DNA of 64,000 nucleotides from Ascaris suum (Eukaryota; Nematoda; Chromadorea; Rhabditida; Ascarididae). Shown in pieces: positions 12,401-26,100 of this stretch (position 1 is its first letter; the number at the start of each line of letters is the position of its first letter). The DNA is taken from contig CM024188.1 in assembly GCA_013433145.1 (NCBI GenBank), positions 558,001 through 622,000 of the forward strand, in the 5' to 3' direction. Both the position numbers and the translations under genes were made by a program. The notes beneath the pieces are model-generated. The model did no database searches. It had not been told where the DNA came from and worked only from the letters and a program-made list of their open reading frames with translations.

Positions 12401-14107
12401 AAAGCGGTTCTAGGTGAAATCGACCTCAATAACACTGTATGATTAGCGAAAAAAAACTTAAAGCGTTATAAGTATGACGTAGAGCTCTATGCTTTTTCCT
12501 CGAGGTCCTATGGTTTGAGCACGTGCCGTTACTAACGCCTCCGCGCACGCCATATTTCCTATGTTATACAGCTGGTCATACGCTTATGATACCTCGTTTG
12601 ATTAATCAGGCTTGCAATATCCTTCAAATGTTGTTGTGACTTATGTTTCTTTGCAATGAGTTCTGCACTGCAGTGCAAAACGAATTACGGCCGCAATCGA
12701 CCACCGCCTAACGTCTTTTGCCCCGGCCCTTCCCCCATATTACTTGCAAGCTATGCAACTTAGGCAGTAGGGTAGCTACAACCCATCGTAGCCAACGTGA
12801 CTTTCTAGCAGCAAAATTTTCTCGAAGAAGCAATGCTTTTTGCTTCATGCAAAAAGTGGTACATTGTTTTCCTTCCATGCAAGAAAGTATGCATACAAAG
12901 TTTTTCATTCCCATAAAAAACAGCGTTCGACTCTGCAAGTGATGAAAATCTCACTTGCAATACACAGCTGATTCGTGATATACACAACATTTAATTCCCT
13001 CTATGCGGACAAACATTGTGGTGTTTCGAGCCGTGCACTTTTCGGCATATGTTTTGCACCTATTAGACGTCACATTATTTCAATTACGTCAAGTCATATA
13101 TGTTTCTGTCTCACTGGTCACAGTCAATCCTGGATAAGTGATTCTTGCTTGACTAACTGACAATGCAAATCACTACTTATAAGTAGCTTGTGATGTCCTG
13201 GTAAATGATCGCAGCTTTATTTTCCTTTCGCTATGTCAAGCAATGAACACGTTCCTCAACGACCTCATCTCACGAATAAACGCTTAAATTTAAGCAAGAA
13301 CACAATTCATGGTACCTCCCATCAAAAAAATAAAAAAAAAAAACAAAGAAAATAAACAACGCGTAGAATGGCTATTTCTTTTTGCAATTGTCATATGGCA
13401 GTTTAATGGCACCCTTCTAAATAACCGAATGCAAGCACTTCCATCAAAACTGCGGTCGATGTGAAAGAGGCACTGCATGCCAACGACGCACATGGCTTCA
13501 TAGTTGCTAATGCTACGTCAGTGCTGCTTCACGTTGCAAAGATACGTCGTACCGCTTCCATCTTACAATATTTCGTTCCCACTTACGTGCCAATGATTTT
13601 TGTCGTCATCGCTTTTTAACGTGAGTGGCAAAAGTAGTACCTTATTATTAGCATAGCTTTTGTTCAAAATGGTCCTTTGAAGCAGTAGACAATAAAAAAA
13701 AAACTGCCGGAAAAGCAGAATATTATTTTGACGCCTTGTCGACAGTTGATGCGAGACTTTGCTTTTTTGAGGGCATCGTGAACATGGCGTATAAAGAATG
13801 GCCTCCTAAATTCACGGTTTCCACCGCTCGGTTCATCCCCAGCGCCAAAAAAAAATCTGCAAATTTTTGAGGTGGAGAACCCGATTCCTCTATCTGCCAA
13901 CTACGATTTCCTTTTATGTGCTATGCCAGAATCTACTGGAGCAACGTTGAAGATGTGGATCCTACATTACGCAAAAACGAAAGCCCAAACCACTGCTTCA
14001 AATCGACTCGGAAAAGTCGACAGGCAGTGTTCAAAAATCCACGTCTTTACGTACAAATACATTAATAAGCATACATGCTGGGCCTATATTATATATACAC
14101 ACATATG

Positions 14108-14186
<79 letters not shown>

Positions 14187-17100
14187 CATACAATACAATC
14201 TGCCCCCCTCCAAGCCTCGTTACAAACACTACAACTCTCCCCTCATCCCACCTCTCCTGAAATGTGCGCCGTCGCTATCAACTGAGAAGCATTCAGCCAA
14301 TTAATAAACATATCCATTCTGAATTCGGGAAGTGCGAGCAAATTTAAGAAGAGAAGAAAACGTTAGCAACAGGAAATTGAAAATTTCCTTCAATACACAC
14401 CCTAGCTAATCCTCTGCGATTTAGTGCCCCCTCCCATTTTTTCTTAAATATACATCCGTTTTCAAACTTGCCAACATTGTAGGCGATGAGGGTCTATAAA
14501 CGGAAAAAAGTTTTATATAGGTGAATACAATGGGAAAACTATAGGCACGATACACTACCATGGTAATTGGAAGACCAAATGTTTCACTTTCAAGCGTTCT
14601 CATTGAACCGTGCTCTGGTGAACAAACGAGAATGGCATGAACAGTTGAATTGCGCACATCACATAGGTTAACGACATCTTCGACAGCAACTATGGTGAGA
14701 GAGCGATGCGTGCAGTGATATGGTCACGTATCTTTTCGACAGCACGTTATATACCCATGTATGTATAAAAATAAAGTCGACGTTATTGCTCGCGGCTGAC
14801 TGCGGTTCCGATCTCCCATGATCACCCGCAGCCGACTCGTAATTACGCTTCAGAAATCCGAGACGCACTTGCAAAAATAGTCGCATTCCAAGCAGGCCGA
14901 TATTGTGGAAAAGAAGAAAAAGCTGACTTCAGCCATATCAGGTGCACCGAGCTCACAGCTCCTTCTTAAGAGAACAGCATCTCTATGAACAGATAAGGTG
15001 CACTTGGTAGCAGCAGTGAGTCGTGCAAAGAAGTACACAAATGACGTGCATCACTATCAGGGAACTCGGTCAGCTAAGCTGTAAGTACTCAGCTGATACA
15101 ATTTTTGCACTGGATGTGGTTTCATTTTCTCGGTGCTGAAGAAGGAAATGATGAGAAGGATATCACATCTTCCTCCCCCTTTCCGGCATTAAACCGGAAG
15201 GGGGAGTGCAATGCATTCAGCCTGAAAGCAAGATCTGCGGCAGAAAGAGGACTATGGCATCATCACATTTGAATATATCATCAACGGCAATACAGTGCGA
15301 TGGTCATCATGCAGTTTGATCCTTGATATCCCCCGAATAGCACTTTCTCAACACTGCGTTAAAAATGACACCCGGCGTGACGCTAAACAACATTAGGCGC
15401 AATGCAAATAGCAACTAGTCGGCCCATTAGGCGAATACGAATCGAAATAACGCTGCTACAAGCTTTCATGCCAACCCATGCGTCCAACTCAGCAATCTCT
15501 AACGCCTCATATATTAACCATAAAACACATCACCTGCTTTCCCTGGTTAGATCTACGGCATGGAAATTTCTTTGAAAAAAACGTTGGCTGCATACCACAT
15601 TCTTGTGCCATTTGTATTCAGGTTTCGGCTTGCCAACTGCCTGACACTGGATTTGTGCACTGTGACCTTCGTAACCACGGCCGAACTCTGGCCCCTCGAA
15701 AACAGTGATCTCAGGTGGCGCTGAAAGTCAATCATGTTTGTATGCAGTGCGCACGAATGAACAAGGCCGACAATTATGCATAACAAATGGCACACCTTCC
15801 AGCTCGCCGCTTTTATTCAACATGAGCCACGTGTTTCAATCCTGCACGTTGTGCACGTTCGAACAATTTTCTTTCAAAACTGACACAATGACACTGGGGT
15901 CACATCGAACTCATCATCCCTTTAGCATACACTTCCATAGACACATCAATGCATGCTCTCCTCTCGATATTCATTTTCAGCAAACCTACGGTGTGAATTA
16001 AGCACGCGTCGCCGCTTACAATTATACCTTAACAAACAATAGATCGCCTTACGTTTCTCACCAATGCTACAATTACGCTCGTCTAGTTCAAGTCATCGTT
16101 GTGCCAGCACTAACCCTCCAATACGAACGTCACGCACACCATTCGCGGCCACCACGCTCACGCGATATCACCTGCACGAATGCAGCGAATAACCTACATT
16201 CTTCACCTTGGTATGAAGCCCACCTCCAGTAGTGCAATGCACTTCGTTGTGCAGCCAGTTGCAACATGAACTTAAAACCCTCCTGTTCACCATCTCCCCC
16301 CAGCCCGCCTCCGTGTTCTTCCTACACTTCCCTTTTTAATATCAGTAATTGAGTTTCCATTGGATTCTCGAACAAAAAGGCAAAATAAAGGGAGATAGCT
16401 TATATACAAGAAAGTGGGAACGACATCGAAAAGTACTTTGGAAAAAGCTCTTACAGAAATATTTGATACATCTATAATAGCAAAGCAACTCAAATTCGCA
16501 AAGAATTTCAAACGAAAATAAAAGACTCCAGTACACGAAATATATCAGAAAATACATCATCAACTGGGCACAATCTTCAAGGATTATTGCTGACATGAAG
16601 GTCCCGAGAATCTTTTCTATAAATCTCCTCAAATGGACAAGAGACAATCCTTCTTCACAGACTTTATGCTTCTAGCTTCATCGGTAGTATCATAGCAGTG
16701 ACACAGATGCTTACCATAGGCAGTTACATTGATAGCGAGGGTTTCAAAAGACGAGAATTGCGCTGCGTTGCATAAATACTCGCCATCGTCCTGCTCGGAT
16801 TCGAACTGCGGAATAAACAGCACTTGGTTGTTATCTCGGAATTCATAGCCTCGAGGACCACCTAAACAGAACCTCCCTTCTGTAAATCATTTGTAAAAAT
16901 TGCCAACAAATGAGATGAACGCAGAGACGGCTGGAATTCTTACGAAAAAAAAAACAAATATTAGAAGAAATCAAAGCGAATCGCTACCTTTCAAGCATTA
17001 AGGAGCCATATAGAAGATAAGATCAAGTTTAGGAAATGATGGAAATTAATTGCGAATTTAACTCGATCAGATTTTAGCAATTTATCAGTAATTTGCGATA

Positions 17101-20100
17101 ATTGAATGACAGTTATTTGTTAGGGTGGATGACAGGAGAAACAAGTGAGCGTAATATAAGATTACTCTGGACAGTTTTTCAACGCCAGCGTTAAGAAATT
17201 AATGACTTATGTTCAATTATATTCGCAACACGATATGAATCGATTTAAAAAAAGGCACATTTTACGTCAAATATTTTGCCTTTCTTTGAAGGATCAGTGA
17301 AAACTCCACTGCAGAGCATTACCGACGAAGAAAAACAGCGAAAATTATGAGAACGGCAAACATAGCAGACTGTAAAAGCACTCTGAATAAATGAGCCATC
17401 TGCAGAGGGTGTTTTGGCATAGAGATTACGCAATGCGTTAAAGCGACGACAGATGGCCACCCACCTATCTACGCGCAACATCCCTTCCAATCTCCGCAAC
17501 GGTGTACTTAATCCGGCAGCCTATCTAACGTCGTCTACAACATCGCCAACTCTCTAAACAGCAACACTCTACAACGCATAAGTGCGCTTCAATCGTTTTC
17601 AAAGCACGTCTGATGGATGAGAGAACATTTCTAGGATCAGTTAGATATGCACATGCTAAACGCAGTGCGATGTCATCCCTCAGGCCGCCGCAATCGATGC
17701 CTATTGGGACTAGGCTAGTCCTTCGCATGCGGTGTGCTGACGGAGTTCTTTTATTCATCTATAGTCACGAATGAGATCTGACGTTAGCCGCAAGTGAACC
17801 CGCAATTGGAGTTCACCGTACATGGATCAATTCCCGTTCCAGACCTAAGCACGGTAAACACCGTGTTCCACCGAAGGTCAGAGATTAACGGACTCCAGCT
17901 TCGACCCCATCGCTATCGGGGTGTAAACCCATCCAAAACCCAATATCAAGTATCGATGCCTAAATATGCAAAAATTTATAAATGCGAATCAGAATTCATG
18001 AGAAGCTGGCGCATCGAAGTGAAAGAAGGCAGAACCGTTCAACCTCTCAGACTGCACTCGGATTCTAATCAAAGGGGAAGATATTAATCTCTAAATCAGC
18101 ACATAAAATCTGAAGATAACTATACATCACCGTTTTACTCTCAGAGACGATAAAATTAGTTCTCTAAAGTCTTGATTGAAGCGGGCTAATTGGCCATAGC
18201 GTCAAGGTGCACGAGATCAGAATTATTTCATCTCCATGAAGCTACATCATCAAAATATCAGTGCTCGAGTTTTCGCTATATCTCGCACCCCTATTGATTC
18301 CAAGTAGTAAGAGAATATCGCCAAAGGTATTTCTTCGAAATTACAGCAAGCTATATGAAAGCACCATACAGCAACATACTTTGATGGTAAACTAAGCGCG
18401 AAGGTGCCATTTCCCTCTTGCAGAATACCGATAACAAATCAGTAGCATATCACCAATCAACAGTAAGAGAAAGCCGACCTTCTGCAATGTTGTTTCCATT
18501 GAACTGCCAAAATATTTCCAACGAAGGATCTCCACTCACGTGGCAAACAATTTCTGCATCTTGACCTTCTTGAGGATGTTGCTCTCTCTGTGCATCGACA
18601 AACTCCGCAGCTCCTATAAATCGGTTTTAGTCAACTATAGAAAATCGACTTGAAAACTATTTTCGTGAATTTCGGGGATTACAATGAACTGTCAGTTTGG
18701 TTTGTATCCTTTGGTTCAAAGTTGTCTTTTGAGATTTTGAAAGAGGGAAAAAGTGCAAGTCTTATTCACTTCCTTAGCACGTGAATTTTTTTTTCACTTA
18801 CGGATTTTTTAAACATGAGAAATGCCGCATATGTAACAAAACTAAACATGACGGCAGGAGAATAGACAAAAATCCCCACAACGGATGGACGACAATAATG
18901 CTTTACCTGCTAAATATGAGCCATTTTTTAATCCAAAGCTATACTTATGCTTCGAAAACGACTGACGATATCTTTGAGTACGGCTAGCAACTTGACAAAT
19001 CATCCTCTTAACCAACTACTACATGCCTCTCATCTACGGTAAACGATACTTCTCTGACAAGGATGTGAAGATGCAGAACGTGAAAAAAAAAAAATTCATG
19101 CTACAGGAAACAAACAGCTAAAGACTTACGAATGAACGAGATGTTTATTGACTTCTCTTGCATTTCGCCACCTAATGCCCTTGCAGCACACCTATATACA
19201 CCTGAATCATCGACAGTCGGCTTCACGAACATAATTTGCTTTGAAAGCGCCTTACCCTTCGTTAAAGTCATAACCCTGTAAGCGATAAAATCACAACATC
19301 TGTCACTTCGAAATTCTCTTAGAGCATATAGATAGAATGACCGGCTTTTCTGGAGTAATGTGAGCATCATTTGGGCATGAGCCGTTCAGAAAGTGTCACA
19401 AACAATGGAATGGAGATGGAAAAATTTATTCGATTTAGATTCGCCTATTCTTCCCATCACTTCCAGTGACCAAAATAAAAGAGAAGCTTTTTCAGCGCAA
19501 GTGCCATGTACGCGAAAGTCCTTTAGAAGTAATTGTGGCGAATACATTTATCAAAACAACCTCCCAAAAGGCTAGTTCTGACTATCAATCACATGTATGC
19601 ACAAACTTATACAGATAGAATGGCCAGCATATGTATGTCTCAACTTAGAACGGGAAATGCAAAAACTGAATAGAATAGGACACGATAAGTTTTCCCTACA
19701 GTTGAAGTTTTCAATGAAAAAGCCTCCTCACCTGCCCATCCTTCCGATTGGACGATTGTGTCCGTATTTGTACCAATCAATACTTGCATCTGGTTCCGTG
19801 TCAAAGGTAAGCCCCTCTATAGAGCAAACAACCATAAGATTTTCGCCACTCTTTCTGTTTAGTAAATGCTCGTTAGGAGGTGACGTGTGTACTATCCATC
19901 CTGAAAGAAGTTGATAAGTAGCTTTCCCACCTATCCACTACAACATTCAACCAAAGGTTGAGAAAAGCACTTTCCCTTTCGCGCACTACGCACTGTCTTA
20001 CTATAACTCTCCAAATGCACAGTATCTACCGCCCATAGGTACTCCATACCCTCTATAAGTAATTTCGTAGGTGTGCGGAGCTTACAGTAAAAGCATTTAG

Positions 20101-23100
20101 GCAAGGAACTGATGAAATAAAATGCATGTGCCGACTGAAGAATACAATCAACGATGACTGAGCATTCTAAAAGTGGTTGAATTTAGTTGTCATAAAGTTC
20201 TTCTCTGCAGATTTCGAGCAACAGTGACGACACAATCGTCCACAGATTTGCTTTAGGACAAACCAACCTCATGTTCAACTTTGGAAACAGCACAGCCGTC
20301 TTCTCATGTCGGTATTTCTTCATGACCCACCAAAGTGTTTATCCACGAAACTCAATGGAGCAACTGACCATTGAAACATGTAACAGCCACCCTCTCCCTC
20401 TGAGAGACGAGCAGATAGATGGGAAGAGGGACCAATAAGAGATTAAAAAACAGAAATTACTCGAGTAAGATGATTTTTTTCATACAGACTTTCGGTGATT
20501 AGTAATTTCCTGTTTGCACTAATGAGCCAATAAATAAAAAGATTAGGTAATATTTCCATGCCGACTATTAGGCATATTCTGTCGCTTTAGAGACGCATAA
20601 CTTCGTTGTGTCATCCAGTGACGACGCACTACATGGACGCCCACATGTTCATTAGCGCACTGAATAAGGTATACAGGACTATTGTTTAGTCGAGAAAAAT
20701 GGAAGCAGCAAAAGAGGGAAACTCAGCGTTACTCCTAGCATCAAGGAAACTCGCTAAAAAGACCGTTATCCTCTCCTTCCTCTCACCTACTGATCGCTAA
20801 TCTGTTTTTGGGATCCAGTGTAAGTACCATCGTTCGCAATAACAACAAAAGGCGGAGTACCATTTACTTCGGCATTACGAGATTCTCGTTTCTGGTTTCT
20901 TATCGAAACTACTCGTTTTCAAGTAAACATTCACGGTAGAAATCGATGGCCATGGAGAGAGGTAGGGTAGAGGGAAAGCAAATCCTACTCAATCGACGAT
21001 CTTTTCTTAGACTCTACGAGCAATTGAGGGCACAATGAAAACGGACACAGGGCATCTAAGGATAACCTCAATAATGAAGAACTGAACTGCAATAACCGTA
21101 AGACACATTTTGCGGTAGTCAATAATTGTAAATATCCACTAAACAATTTTAAAGAACTGAGAAATATTATCAGAGAGTAATGCGCCTTCAAAGAAATCCC
21201 TCTGCGCATCCAACATCGTACAACTTAACCTGATGACTCAATTTGAATATAAGCCTGTCGGAAACCTTCGCTCATTTTAATCACTTACATGTCATCTCAC
21301 CGAAGAACCTTTAGAAGGAATAATCAACTTATAGATTGATGTGGCTATCGGCTGACTAAAACAGAAAAAAAAGGTTAGGAGTAGCACTGAAACGAATTAG
21401 CATTAGCAAAATACAGTGGCCACCATTTGAACAAGGGATTGCCGATTCGAGTCCCACTGCTTCCTTCAGTTCTCACACTGGTGTAAACCTTGGCGTAAAA
21501 TGAGAAGGGAAGCGGCAGGTAGGAGGGAAAAAGGTAACACTCCCAGGGGAAGCACATTTTTATGTTTTGCATCAGAAACTCTGCATTAATTTTTGCGACT
21601 ACCAAAACCCTGGGTATATGAAGCAACCAAATGATTAAGCTTTAATGTAAATTCGCTATTTGAGCGCATGTTTTTATAACGCATTGATGTGATAAGGAAA
21701 TACAAGGCAATTAGGGGAGGACACGCCGAAATAGATGTTGTTTCAGTATTAGCGGTGGAAATAGAATTATCTGACGGCTACTCGTTAAATGAGGGCAGCA
21801 AACGCCCTTCGTCTTCAAAGCGGCAGGAGAGCTATCAACCCTGCTTTCGCTTCTGCTCAAAGCGTTGAAAAATAAAAAGGAAATAATTTGCGAAATTTCA
21901 AACTAAGCCAAACGCACCTGCATTCTAAAGAAAACACTCTCAAGAACAATTTCTCCACGACATTGAAGCAGGCACAGCTTTGGTAAAAAAAGTCATTGTT
22001 TATTAAGCATTTGAACTGCGTGCAAAGAATTTATCAGTTGAACTCGTCAATTTATTAACTGCATCAAATTCACCAATTCAAAATCAAGTCCACTCTTCCC
22101 TCGTATTAGACTGTATGCTTCAAATAGCACGCCCTCTTATCGTTAGCAAACTAAAGAAAACGTATGTCTCTCATTTCCCGAACAGGAAGAGCAGATAAAC
22201 TGTGGGTGGGGAGTGCAAAAATTACGAAAATCGTTGACCCATTCCTTCTCTCTCCCCTCTTCTTATTAACGTCGTTGCCGCTATTTAGGTGTGTTTTTGA
22301 CGTGCAAGCAACCTAATATTTAAATGTTTTGGCGTTAGCGTTGGCACGGCACATACAACTGAGCAATGATCGAATGCGTACGGTACACACTAGAAAGCAT
22401 TGTGGCGAATGCCGACCGCTTGCCACAGTGTAGAATGTTTTCGCTAATCGACGAGCAGCGCAACATTTGGATAGCGCACTCCACCTTAAACAATTGTATA
22501 TACGCATACAAATCGAGTGCTTAAGAGTGGTTCAGGTCAAGCGGGTAAAGCTTACGCTTCTTACAGTGGCTTGTCCACCGACCACTTCGCTAGCCGCACA
22601 CACCTCAAATCGACCTCATATACCCGACCATCGACTTTACAAATTGGCGTATTTGAATGTTATGAGCACAAAATCTATTCCACTCCTATCAACAATAAAA
22701 CGTTTTGCTTTAAAATAACGGTTTTTTGTTGACATAGCGAATGCTTCATTCCTCAACATAGGAAAAAAAGGCAGCATTCGAAGAAGCAACATTATTTAGG
22801 CAAAGTCTCCAACCCTGAATTTCACAATTTGAATTAATGAAATAAGGGAATCGTCACACAGTACCAGCTATTTTACAGAAGGGATTATCCAATGTACATA
22901 TGGCATACTATAAACTCTCGCGTTCACAAATATTCCGCTCTACACCAATTCTGGTCAAGCAAAAATGACACCCATTCGAAGGAAAGTCTAATAGATAGAC
23001 GCTGAGCAATCATGCAGGAATTGATGTGCCATAATGCGACATTGTGCTTATTGTGTGAATTGCATGCCTACAACAAAGTTTAAATTATCCCTCAACATGC

Positions 23101-26100
23101 TCTCACTGTTCAAGTTATTGTTACTAATAGCAAAGTATTGTACTGCATACGTTGCCTACTTTTGCAGCTTGTTTATTCTGTTAGAACCGTTGTTTAGCGT
23201 ATTCATCTCATGTGTCGATCATCGATCAAATTCCATCTTTCGTATCTTATAGGCCTCAGCAGCTTCTAAGAAAGATAGCCGAACTTTGACTGGTGGCAAT
23301 AAAATGCCTTGAAAAAATCACTGTGAAAGTCGACAAGTAATTAGTGCAGTGATCCAATCTCTTTTTCTCAACAAAATCACTGTGAAACTTTTTTTATTAA
23401 CGCTTGAGCAAGTAACTGTTACCGATTCATAAAATACGCCATAGCAGAAGGGGTTTTCAACAAATCGTTACTGCGAAACGATAGTGGATGAATGTCTTCC
23501 GACCTGAGCGCCAACATACGAAATTCAATATTTCACATGGCGGTCAAGACAAAGCGTTGCTCGCCGAGGCCAGAAACGCATGATTACAGACCGCACCAAG
23601 CATGCAGTGACCTCGACTACCTAATTAGCCAACTCCCTCGCTGCTCGACCGCTCTGACTCGCCTCATTGGATGACCTGCACACTTTCAACGTTCATCCCA
23701 TCATCCTTCCATTATGGTGTTCCAAATACAGTCCTCTTATGTGCGATTCGTTCAAGGATCCTTGCTCGTTCGAAGTACTAAACTTAGATCTATATCCGGT
23801 GGGGAGATGCACAGAATTCTCTTTTACGGCAATAAGCCTAGTGGTAAGCTAGAGAATCAATGCTCAACTTTCCACTCCTAATCTATATTCAAATTAGGGC
23901 ACTTGTTTCGCTGACCTGCCTTTTAAAGACGCAGAGAGGCACAAAAATGCTTCCATTTTCGTGTGCAATGCGCATCCTCCGGATATTTGTTGGAATTTTT
24001 AACGTCCTTTCTAGAGCAAAAGTTTTATTTAAGCACGAAATTCAACTGTAGGAATTTGCAGTCATTAAGTAAACAGAATTACAAAGAAATTGGTTGATTA
24101 TGCAACAATGCTTTCGTCATCACACAAAAGCTCATACGGATATGTGCATATGCTGCATGGAATCGCTTCATTCGGCCAACTCACATCAATGAGAAACGTA
24201 CGCTATCTACTGAGAGATAATCGATCCGTTGGCCCAGTTAGAACTCTGGCGCTTTAATTTGGAAGAGCCATAACTGGGACCGGCCACATAAAGCAACGCA
24301 TACATCTGGAGAGCGAATCGAATCGGTGGAATAAAAGACAAACGGGAGCGTGATATGGAGCTTCTTAAGTGTCCTTCAACCCGCTCAGCAAATGCTTCAC
24401 ACCCGCAAAACAAGCGCCAATAATCTACGATAAACAATAGAGCATACAAAACGTGCTTTAAATGCTTTGAGAGATATCGATGAGCATTTAATTGCTATCT
24501 ATTCATTACTTTATTTAAAAATGAAACTATGAAGATGAGAACCATCGTAACAACATATTAAGACGACAGACGTTACAATTAAAGATGCATGTGCAGAATT
24601 TTCTATTTCAAGTTATGCCTGATCATTGATATCAACCACAAATCAAAATTCCACGTTTAGAAATTTTGGAAGACAACATTTCTGAGATGAATTAAGAAAA
24701 TTTACATTTGTTTTAATTTTTAGCTGTGCATAAAAAGTTTTCCTAAATGTTGCAAAACGAACGCTAATATCTCAAAAACTTATTTTTCGAATGCAAAACG
24801 CTGTAATTTTACGAAAAAAAAAACGAATGCAACTGCAAAAAGGAGTGCAAAAAGCCGATATTCGTTCGATACATAATAGACAGAAATCCTATCAAATCCT
24901 ATTTACCACTCACCTCATCCATCAGTCAGTCTTTTATTCTCATCGTATGGCTTCATAATAAGATGGAAATATATGGTCCATTCAAATTTACACACTCTAA
25001 ACATTGTGGAAAGGCCAGAGTACAAGGAAGTCCAAACGGGATGCCATTGGCTAATTCCGCAAACTGTTCTATTCAGGTCATCAAATCCATCATTCAACAG
25101 TTCCGGTCCTGTCATCGTTCTTCCTCTCGTATGTGTCTCTTACTCATATAAAGCGCCTATGGCCCAGTCCCGTTGGCCGATCAAACTCACTCAAGTTCGA
25201 TGCAAGCTCCATTATGCACAAACTTGTGCAGAAACTCTAAACGATTCTATGCAATGCATTTTGAGTGCAATGCAAATCGATAAAAACCTCTTAAATTAAT
25301 TACAATAAAGCCCATTGTCAGGTAAACGACAGAATATAAGTACAACTTTTGCTCATTTCCAATGAAGCTTAATTTTTTATTCCGTTTCTCCTACACCCAG
25401 GAAGTGGCTCCAATGTACTGCAAGAATAACTCCAGAATTATGAACAGTTAATGAGCGACTGCTTAATTTCAATATTCTTCACTAATTACTTGATAGCAAA
25501 TGCATAGTTGTCTTGCAGAATCCTACAGCCGGAACAGTGAAGGCTGCTATTTGAAACTCGGCCCTTAGCTTTCACGTTGCCTAAAAAGTTGAATACTAAG
25601 GTGCTCTAATTACAGCAGGATTATCGACATCGTCCACGATATGTTATAAGCTCATTTATACAAGTGTCCCTAATCTCCTCCTTCCCCTTAATATCTAAAT
25701 TTCAAGACCACCCACGATAATCCTTCATCCATCTGTCAAACGCACAAGACCTTCGCATTACCTAATGCATTCTGCGATTCTTAGACAGCAGTTAGCCGAA
25801 GGCGTGTTGAAGCGAAGGGCTGCAGAAAGAAACGGTGAATATTTCATCGGATGAGTGATGAATGCCAACGTGCTTCGAATGATGAAAGAAGTTCGGAGAA
25901 CACATTTGCGAAAGGCATTACAAATTTAGAATACAAGGAATATCACCTCTTCTTCAACAGAAGAATCTCCTTTAAAGATTTAAGAAAAAAGGAGCAAGCA
26001 GTTTTCTTGGATGAATGACCTCGCCGCCTAATTACAAGAAAACAGGAGGCCCTTTTTCAATAGACTTCAACGATTTATTTATAATGTGCTTGGCATGTCT

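Larger units (their letters stand above)
12187..15595 (-). other. ncam-1 intron 6 (inside Ig3)
   Basis: A 3.4 kb phase-0 intron. It contains the (TA)n array at 14111-14184 and the inverted repeat at 15173-15206. The open frame around 13,866-14,090 (+) runs into the microsatellite and shows no domain. Confidence 0.75.

Noticed and set aside
21420..21475. tRNA-like B-box sequence (gattcgagtcc) with a possible closing stem
   Set aside because: The span between the pairing ends is too short for a tRNA, and no anticodon or D arm can be drawn. No tRNA or rRNA gene was found elsewhere.
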